Shown piece after piece: positions 56,144 to 64,000 of a stretch of 64,000 nt of DNA. Source of the stretch: Setoptus koraiensis (lineage: Eukaryota > Arthropoda); contig CM106585.1 in assembly GCA_048013815.1 (NCBI GenBank), forward strand, positions 5,642,001-5,706,000. Direction: 5' to 3'. Below the pieces are notes generated by a model that made no database searches, was not told the DNA's origin, and worked only from the letters and a program-made list of their open reading frames with translations. The translations under genes were made by a program, and so were the position numbers. Position 1 is the first letter of the stretch. Each line of letters begins with the position of its first letter.

Positions 56144-59100
56144 GGTGAAGAAAGAAACTGTGATAGTAATAATAATAATTTATCTTAACTGGTGATGGCT
56201 GAGTAATAATATAAGGTATGATGATCAGTTTAAGATAAATATATAGATTTTCCGGCCTGCTTGGTGTGTTCACAATTATAGATTGATGCTTGAAAATGAT
56301 CCGTGAAAATTATAAGTTCTGATATGGTAATGATTCTGAAGTTCCTGTCCCATCAGTTGGATCCTCCTATAGATCTGTTTGATACCTAATGATTAAAATT
56401 CATTCTCAAGTTCTCGTTGAACATATATCTTTGACGTAATTAAGCGGTAGGCTATCATGAGTATCTGTGTAAATTTTTTAAGCTGCGATTTCTCGATTGT
56501 ATAGAGGTACTAGCATAATTGTGTATGTGAATCGGTTTAGAATTAATGGGATACCAAAAGAATCTTCTATAAGTAAGTTGTTTTTTGTGTGTGTGTCTAT
56601 GTTTCTTATTTGTAAGTGTTCATCCAACTATGGCTGAAACTGAATAGAAAAATTTGTAATAATAGTAGACACACTGAGGAAGGAGATTTGAGAATATGTG
56701 TGTGCGATGACTGGCAATAAATCCACAATCCTTTTGTTGCCAATAGATCAGCATCTAAAAGTGGCGGTGCTCGCCTTCGCCGTTGCCGCCACTCTTTATG
56801 CTGATGATGGAGATTTGAAGCTGGTGCAACGATGATGCTTATGCTGTAATAGTAGCACTCACCGCCACACAACTGCCGTAGTAATGTTACGTTGTATTGA
56901 AATGTTGTTGTGGTTTGAGCTGCAGTTGATTCTGTAGCTGCTGTCGTTGCTATGTCTGGCTGTCTACAACACTTGACTTGAATCACAACATCAACCATAT
57001 GATTGAGCGTATTAACTGGTGGTGGTGGTGGTTCAGCAACAACAAAAAGATGGTGCTTGAAAGGGAGTGTGCAAAGAGTAAAGGATCAATGCGACCGCAA
57101 CTCTAGTTATAACTTGGCTTAAAAGATTTCTACTATGACTTGCGCGACGATTAAGTATGCTGCTCAAATTTGATGGTTTCCAATGGTGTTTTTGTCATAG
57201 CCACTAATGTTGTTGTTGTAGCTGCCTCTGATGATAATCATAATCATTGCTATAGACACATTGAGGGTGATATAACAGGAGCAACAACAACAAGTCACTC
57301 AATTAAGCCTAGCCCCTATTCGCCGCCTGTTCAACTCTAGCGTGATATTGTTATCGTGTTTGAGAGAATTTGACAGAGAAAAGTAACTTGGCTACTATTG
57401 TAAGCTATACAAAATGTACGGTATAAATAAGAGTGAACGGCGAATGAATTCTATATGAACCAATGATACATTCGAATATATAACAGCTGTGTATAAATAG
57501 CTGTGTTTATCAAGTCTGTATGATATTGCCAGCAGATTTGTAAACTGGTATTGCGTTTGCCAGAAACGATTTTGTTATCTGGCAGACATAAGATAATAAT
57601 TAGATTGTTGCTGTAACTGTTGTCGTAGTATTGACAAGTTTAGGTACACGCACAAAGTATAGTAGTCTCTATTACGTAATACCAAAGTGAAATTTGTCTT
57701 TGCAAGCTGTTACTGTTGCTGCTACTGCTGTTGTTTTGCTAGTAATCGATGCTAATATTGATGTCACAGGTCTTTGAGCACGGTCCGGTCGTCCAAGTAT
57801 TCATATACCGGGTAGCACTAATGCGGTGCACTACCAGGTCATTAGTGTCTGTTGCTAGTAATAATAATATATGACAAATGTGTTAGTTGATTCCCAGACA
57901 ATTTGTCGTATCCACACAATTGCACAACAACCAGTGGTAGTATGGTATGGTATGGTATGGTATGTGTCACGCCAGCTTAAATGTATGGGTAAATGACGAT
58001 TGTTTTGTTTTGTTATTGTTGCACAATATGTTATATAAGTTATAAGTTTTGCATGTGCATGTGTCGCCAAATTACTGCAATGAAATCATTGGTGGCTATA
58101 TTAAATTTTCCTCCTCATCTCTTGTATCATCTCACAGAATAGATTGCAAATAGATTCAATGGTGCATGTACGGTGCATGTATTAAAAATAATAATAATAA
58201 TAACAAGCTATCGTGGTAATTAAATGTGCGTTTATGTGATGGACCTATTTCGGTCGGCGAAAAATCTTGGCCGATTAGTGTCGGTCGTGCTGGCTTGGAA
58301 TATAAAACTGGCAAATTTGCAAAGAATGTCGTGTTGGGTTTGGGTCGGAATGTTTATCGTTTTTCCAGAAAATTTGTCCAATTTGCAGCGCACAGCTTCT
58401 ATGCGGCTTCGATGTAACGCAACGACCATGAGATACCAACCACTGTGCTGCCGCATGAAGAAGCTCTCTCCCCCCATTGGCATGGAATAAACTAATGCTG
58501 ACCTACATATTTTGCTTGCACAGGGGGCACACGGGGGGTGGAAATTGGTGTGAGCGAATTTTCGTGAACCGTGCAACTAACAAGCGCACCGCGGTTGGGC
58601 ACATAAGCATGGGTAGCACGCGCGTTCTGCACAAGACGCATTCTATTTTGATGAACTGCACTGCCTGCTACCACTTGTCTCGTTGCACCGCGCCGCGCTG
58701 CGTTGTACCGCGTTGGATAGGGTCACCAGCGCTCACAATTCGACTGCGGTGACCGCGTTGGCAGCGTTCGATCTGCGTGCCCAACCGCCACTCGTCTCTT
58801 TTTTCGAACTCTGGGTGAATATTGTTCGCGGTCCCCACTTGCGCCCAACCTCCGTTTGCTCACAATGTGAGCCTCATATGTATTCTGGCGAGTGTATATG
58901 CAACTCCGGAATTCGAGCAATTGTTTTTGCACACACGCACACAGCACTTCGATACTTCACCTTATCGACTCACGTTAACTGGGACAACAAAATGTTCACA
59001 ATCATAGCAGTTGTTGTGCGCGACGACAAGCGGATGGGCCCCTCAAGCGAGCCGTCTCGAGAGAATCCGCCATGCGAAAGGCGTGTCGGTGTCTGCGCAT

Positions 59101-61132
59101 GCAGCATTGGGCTCGTCACTCTATCGTTTTAGAGGCACACACAGCACCAGTGAACAGCCCGTACCGAAGGGTGCCCGACACATTGTCAGGGCGAGTATTG
59201 ATCGACAACCAAGCAAGTACTTAACACCGGAATGTTGCAATCAGAGCCGTCGTGATGCAACTAAACTAGAGAGCTACTGGGAGCTCGATAATCTCTCTGT
59301 TGCCCATGCAATTATTCTCGATAGAATAATTTCCGGCACCCGTGTTGATGGCGAAACGGATTAAGATATCGATTGCCCGAGTGTTGGGCGGTGATTTATT
59401 GGCCCGGTATCACAATGTTTAGATCAATTCACAAAATGGTGATGATTATGTTCGTCGGTACCGCCTGCAACTACACCCAATTCGGTGTCTAGCCGCCTCA
59501 CTGTAGACGAGCGCTTTCACTGGAGATGTAGAGTAGATGGTTGAACGGTTTCATGTAGCAACATCAGCATTTCGAATCAAATTCTCTCTATTTGATCTGT
59601 GATTTGTGCGGAGTTTCAATTAGATTCGCAGTTTGTTATGTCGCTATAGTTGCGCGCATGCAATCACTTATACACGTTTATCTCCACGAGAGATACATAT
59701 GTGGGGCTCTCGCTGAGCTCTCGTGTTTTATTCTAATTTACCAAAAACATCACCAGCGAGTGTCATAAACAAACAGAAATCGCATTAGCATATTACAATG
59801 GCTAGCTCAAAGCCGGATGTAATCAAGGGACACACTAATGATGGAAAGCGCCAAGTAACATTGTGCTGAAGATTCAACATGTGCAGTTTGTGGGCGCAGG
59901 TTTGTGCGCACCCACCAATCATGCAGAATAAACTAGTTTAGAATGAAACGGTTTCTGCACCAAATTTGCTGGTTGTGGTATACACAACTGATGTCAGTGG
60001 CACGAGCTGCGTTGCACGCTTCAGCCATGCACAGTGAACGTTTTGTACGGTGTGTGTGATCAACGAACCAAGGAGCGCAGTATTTCTAATAGAAATTTTC
60101 TATTCTCATGTTCGCTAGTCCAATTGTGAATATGTGAGTCATAGTCGTGTGTATATTCACTCAACATTCAGTAATTAACATATAGTTGCATCATCTCCGT
60201 GTATAACGCAACCCTTCATTCTGTGTACAATATTTGTTTATGCATCATATTGCACCGTATTTAATATTTTCCAAACACTCTATTAATAGGAATAGATAGG
60301 TTTCAGGCAAAATTTGGATCCTCATCCGCAAACAACCGGGACAATTTTTTCTCAAAGCTCAAATTCAGGCTCAAAATCAGAAATTGGAATGGATCATTAT
60401 TCAAAATGCAACCTACTGAACCTTTATTGATGTTTGGATAAACCGATTGCTATATTCATTCGATTTGTTTCCATTCTTGCAACTGCAATCCATGGAACAT
60501 GTGTTATACAAAAGACTGATCCTACAACTATAGACTAACGCTAGTATGTTACATTCGAAACAAAGGCCATTTTGACAAGTAAGGTCGTCTGCTTTCACTA
60601 TCCTCTCAACTAGCATTGATAAATGAGTTTTATCTATCGCAGCTAGACATCGTCACCATTAAATATCGTACGCTTATAATATAGAGCGTCTCCACATGGT
60701 CTCATGGTGAAACAAATCAATATCAACGTGACTGCACCAAGTAACGAAGTCAAGAATCAGCTATAGAAGATACGTTAGAATGGACGATATCTATCATTCA
60801 TCAGCGCAAGAAAAAAGCAATATTAGAATTTAGGAGTCAGAAGATGACGAACCATCTTGCAGTCACGTTCAGCCAAACATCTAATCTCATCCAACAGTAG
60901 ATCCTTTTTTCGTGGGACACAGGACGAACTCAATGCCAAAATTCTCCCGATCTAGTTTTGGTGTTACCTGAGACCAGTCATAATCAAAAGTCATACTAAA
61001 TCTACCATATACTCACTCATAGCGACACCCAAGAATTCTCATATGTAACATATCTAGTCAATCTCATAGTCACGAAAAAGCTTTAAAGTTTGTTTATATA
61101 TTGAATATCAGGCGATATAACCTCTTGGAATT
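56144..61132. other. Intergenic, no gene firmly recognised
   Basis: AT-rich with GTTGTTGTT and GGTGGTGGT stretches. A compact hairpin lies at 57816-57847. 58.2-59.4 kb is a GC-shifted block with several open frames of unknown nature. 59.4-61.1 kb is again AT-rich, upstream of the EB-module gene. A Cys-rich 67-codon minus-strand frame (60413-60616) is probably accidental. Confidence 0.45.
57816..57847. repeat. Hairpin with 8-bp perfect stem
   Basis: CACTAATG (57816-57823) pairs with CATTAGTG (57840-57847) around a 16-nt loop; an alternative pairing of GGTAG-CAC (57811-57818) with GTGCACTACC overlaps it. Confidence 0.6.
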
Positions 61133-63046
61133 ATGACAATCTACATTTCAAGTATCACTAAAATTATAGTCTTATTACTGACAATATCAATTGTGATTTG
61201 TGATATAGTATACTCAACCAGTATCAATTATGGGATACACCAGCAACCGATAACTGATATCAACCAATTAATGCCAAAATTGTGCCAGAATCAAACAATG
61301 ATATGCGAAGGGTCATTTTGCATTCCAGGTGTGAAGAAATGTGTCTGTGATCTAAGAAATCCAGTACAATTTGGTCGATATTGTCTAAGACAGTTGGATA
61401 TTGGCGTGCAGTGTTTTGCCACATCCCAATGTAACCATACTGTCAAAGACGCAATATGTATGGACGGAAGTTCAGAAAAAATTCTAGATGAAAAAACTTC
61501 AAAATTCAAATTAGATCAGTGGCAACAGCTCAACGATCTGCGTCAACAGTCTAATATTGCATCATCTACCAATATTCCACGCCCCTCTGCTGGTCAAACT
61601 AAGCAGAATTCTTCACTTAATCAAAATTCTCTACAAACCGACTCTAAAACCGACATTCCAACATCAAATCTTCGAAACTCCCCATACGAAATCGGTTATT
61701 TGGATCCGTACAAGCAACTTTACATGTTGAATAACGATACTAGTCAGCTCAGTCTTCAAGGACGATATAAGCTTGAAGAAAATCAAAATAGATTGGACAA
61801 TGGAAATTACAAGACACAAACATTATCGACTGTAGACAACGTCGCAAGTCCCATGCCACCAACCAAAGCAACACCGACATCAACGTCCATGGAATCGAAA
61901 GAAATCAAGGATACTATCGACGAGAGACCCTCGGATGATATCAAAAATATTCAGGACACGCTAGATCAGCAGACTAATTTGGATACTACCAGGATGAATC
62001 CATCAATCAATGATACTGCAACGTCGAATTCTCCTATCGTTACGTCCCTTCCAACAAGCACATACCAGCTGCAATCTGGACAAAAGAAAGTTCGACCCGG
62101 GAAATGGCCACCAGGCAGATGTTCCTGTTCCAAAGGTTTCATATTTGATCAAATGGTTCGTAAATGTTTACCTTTGTCATTGGCGGATGCACGTTGTAAA
62201 TCCGATGATGATTGTCGGTATATAGCTCGCACACATTGCGATCCTTCAAAGAACAAATGCCTGTGTGATGACCATCTGATATGGAGTGAACAAGAGCTAT
62301 CATGTAATAAAGAAAACGATACGGCCGAAGTGAAAGTTACCGGGGAGGAAACGGATGTTACGTGGAAGGGTGGGCCACAGTCTTCAAAAATATTCACACC
62401 AAATATAACAACATTTGTTATTTTTTCATTATGCGTAATATTTGGTACAGCATCGATTCTAATCATCACATATAAATGTTTCTCCACTAAAACATCATCC
62501 ACTCTTATCACTGCCTCTGACCGAGACAAGCGCAGAAGGCGAGCCAACAAACAAAAGTCTAAGAAGAGCTCCAAACAAAACTCCAAAAACGATCAAGTCA
62601 CTAGCGTTACAAAACCCTCATCCCAATTGTCTAATATCACGAAAGCGACAAGAGGTAGAATTCTCAACTATGACTTCGAAACAGGTAATACAAGTCCTGT
62701 CTCTTGTGCCAATCCAGCAACACCTAACAGGCAAACCAGAAATTCAATATCTTCGCTCAGCTCCGACACAACTGTTAAGAGTTTGAATAACCTTGACTGC
62801 GAGGACAGCGATGGCTCCGATTTAGACAAAAGCGACGGAGGAGTTGCCAATCCTACGATGCTACCACCGTCACCGGTACCTAGTCAGCCCCATTATATGA
62901 TGACATCAGCTCTGAAGGGAGCCAGTGCACCTTCAGCAATTGCGGCCGCCGCAGCAGCTGCAGCGAGAAAAAGAAAGGAGCGTCAGAGCGGACATCTCAC
63001 CGATTCAAACGCCAATCACAAACCACACGACCCAGTTTTTCTATGA
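61133..63046 (+). CDS. EB-module single-pass transmembrane protein
   Basis: 637-aa single-exon type I membrane protein, family not named. Residues 1-~29 are a signal peptide (MTIYISSITKIIVLLLTISIVICDIV). Residues ~50-112 are a first Cys-rich module (CQNQTMICEGSFCIPGVKKC, then CLRQLDIGVQC and CNHTVKDAICM), in the spacing of EB/EGF-like modules of invertebrate surface proteins. A ~200-residue Ser/Thr/Asn/Gln-rich stalk follows, then a second EB-type module at ~322-398 (GRCSCSKGFIFD, ARCKSDDDCRYIARTHCDP, KCLCDDHL). The membrane helix is ~423-447 (TTFVIFSLCVIFGTASILII). The cytoplasmic tail is ~185 residues, starting with very basic RDKRRRRANKQKSKKSSK, then Ser/Pro-rich, with an A8 run before RKRK. 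A receptor or adhesion role is possible, but no ligand can be inferred. Poly(A) signal at 63388-63393. Confidence 0.8.
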   Translation: MTIYISSITKIIVLLLTISIVICDIVYSTSINYGIHQQPITDINQLMPKLCQNQTMICEGSFCIPGVKKCVCDLRNPVQFGRYCLRQLDIGVQCFATSQCNHTVKDAICMDGSSEKILDEKTSKFKLDQWQQLNDLRQQSNIASSTNIPRPSAGQTKQNSSLNQNSLQTDSKTDIPTSNLRNSPYEIGYLDPYKQLYMLNNDTSQLSLQGRYKLEENQNRLDNGNYKTQTLSTVDNVASPMPPTKATPTSTSMESKEIKDTIDERPSDDIKNIQDTLDQQTNLDTTRMNPSINDTATSNSPIVTSLPTSTYQLQSGQKKVRPGKWPPGRCSCSKGFIFDQMVRKCLPLSLADARCKSDDDCRYIARTHCDPSKNKCLCDDHLIWSEQELSCNKENDTAEVKVTGEETDVTWKGGPQSSKIFTPNITTFVIFSLCVIFGTASILIITYKCFSTKTSSTLITASDRDKRRRRANKQKSKKSSKQNSKNDQVTSVTKPSSQLSNITKATRGRILNYDFETGNTSPVSCANPATPNRQTRNSISSLSSDTTVKSLNNLDCEDSDGSDLDKSDGGVANPTMLPPSPVPSQPHYMMTSALKGASAPSAIAAAAAAAARKRKERQSGHLTDSNANHKPHDPVFL

Positions 63047-63387
63047 TTTGGTTTAATACTCCAACATTGAAATATACATGGGCTATTCATTAGGAATGAG
63101 AACCTCAATTTGAAGCACACTGATACTTTTCATGCTGCTCTTTCCGCTAGCATAAAATTCTGCTGCGAATCCACGGCCATTGCTTTATTTTGACTATGAT
63201 GGCTTAGATCGCGGACTTTACTCGCTTTTAAAACATCTGCGGCATTTTTTATATATTGACTTGTACTGTTGAAATCTCTTGTATTTGTTACTATTCCTAC
63301 TTATAGAGAATTGTTTTACTTGTGCTAAAGTTACTAGCTAATGTTTTATAAACGTTTTATAGGCACGCGACACATCGATAAGTGAAA

Positions 63388-63393
63388 AATAAA
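63388..63393 (+). terminator. Poly(A) signal of the EB-module gene
   Basis: AATAAA 342 bp after the stop codon. The convergent partial gene has its own minus-strand AATAAA at 63691-63696. Confidence 0.45.
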
Positions 63394-63778
63394 TTCTGTT
63401 ACAAATGGACAGCAGTCTTTTATGCAAACACTTATTTTGGCGAGTGATCCAAAGATTACACGTTTCCCCTTCGTCGGATTCTAAAACAATAATAATTATA
63501 TATTTGATTGAATTTGAGTAGAGGATTCAAAGGATTTTCTCTCCACGGTAGTGTGACTACGACAATAGTACATATCGAAAGATGATGTTTGGACTGAGTT
63601 AACTAAACACTTCTAACCGAAGCAAAGTGAAACAAAATCAGACGCGGTGGAATTCTATGATTTTAGTGTTTGGTTGACAATAACTTAATTTTTATTCTCT
63701 TGCAAAAGACGCAAACTTCATTAGCATTTGTGAATTGAGTGTAACTGGGCGGAATCCGAAAGTATGTCAATTTGTTGT

Positions 63779-64000
63779 CTATTTGCCTTTGCCGACTGGA
63801 TGCTTATCGTGCCATCCAAAAGCTCCCTTTTTGGCTGTCCAAGCGCCCATGTCCAACCAACCTTTGGCTCCATGTCCGTGGTGACCATGATGACCTAAGT
63901 GTGTAGTAAGTGATAGTTGAATCAGAGCTAACTGTTAGAAATATCCCAAACAAAATGTAAGAATAGATTCGTTTGGATGCTGGCAATTACTTACTTGCTG
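63779..64000 (-). CDS. His/Gly-rich protein, 3' end (partial, runs off the right edge)
   Basis: The last exon is complement(63779..63894), with a 100-bp GT-AG intron (acceptor CTTAG, donor GTAAGT at 63994-63989) and the last 6 bases of the preceding exon at 63995-64000. The frame joins cleanly (A|GT gives Ser). The exon encodes 38 residues: SHHGHHGHGAKGWLDMGAW, then TAKKGAFGWHDKHPVGKGK and a stop. The His-Gly start and the GW/GAFGW repeats look like a secreted or cuticle-associated Gly/His-rich arthropod protein; I do not recognise the family. The gene is on the strand opposite to, and convergent with, the EB-module gene. Confidence 0.6.

Noticed and set aside
60413-60616. Cys-containing 67-codon minus-strand frame
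   Set aside because: Seven cysteines but no signal peptide and no regular spacing; likely accidental.

Overview
The window is nuclear DNA of a metazoan, most likely an arthropod and plausibly a mite. The evidence is compact genes with short GT-AG introns (about 55-250 bp, a few longer), animal-only gene families (ECSIT, MAU2, B9D1, TMEM135, a 19-repeat filamin of jitterbug type, EB-module membrane protein) and a single-domain NPC2/ML lipid-binding protein of the kind expanded in mites. The species cannot be fixed from the sequence. No tRNA or rRNA gene, CRISPR array, or clearly recognisable retro-element or virus-like element was seen.

Layout. 1-1.07 kb: nothing recognised. 1.08-10.06 kb is gene-dense: ECSIT (-) and PIGL (+) share a 357-bp divergent promoter; a long ZIP8/14-type zinc transporter (+) follows and converges on MAU2 (-, four exons). 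10.06-12.23 kb is AT-rich and holds one GC-rich block with strong inverted pairing. A secreted ML/NPC2 gene (+, three exons) lies at 12.23-12.92 kb. From about 14 to 31 kb the sequence becomes GC-rich and full of degenerate 8-24 bp minisatellites and triplet/hexamer arrays; inside it lie TMEM135 (+, five exons) and a secreted, low-complexity protein with a conserved-looking, dibasic-containing C-terminus (-), possibly a peptide precursor. 31-33.5 kb: nothing recognised.

33.5-41.7 kb is one large minus-strand filamin-repeat gene (five exons, about 2135 aa), with no actin-binding domain visible in the window. 42-45.9 kb is intergenic, with microsatellites and an inverted-repeat element lying in the likely 3' UTR of a two-exon AGPAT-type acyltransferase (-, 46.0-48.0 kb). 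48-51.4 kb: nothing coding recognised. 51.4-56.1 kb holds SPTLC1 (+, three exons, lacking the usual N-terminal membrane anchor), B9D1 (+) and drebrin-like/Abp1 (-, convergent with B9D1). 56.2-61.1 kb is intergenic, including an unexplained GC-shifted block at 58.2-59.4 kb. 61.1-63.0 kb is a single-exon EB-module transmembrane protein (+). The last exon of a His/Gly-rich protein (-) runs off the right edge.

The neighbours do not form a pathway. Most are single-copy housekeeping genes: PIGL (GPI anchor), SPTLC1 (sphingolipid) and AGPAT (phosphatidic acid) in lipid synthesis; MAU2 in cohesin loading; ECSIT in complex I assembly and Toll signalling; filamin and Abp1 in actin organisation. Exon joins were derived by hand from splice sites, reading phase and remembered family sequences, and have not been checked against transcripts.
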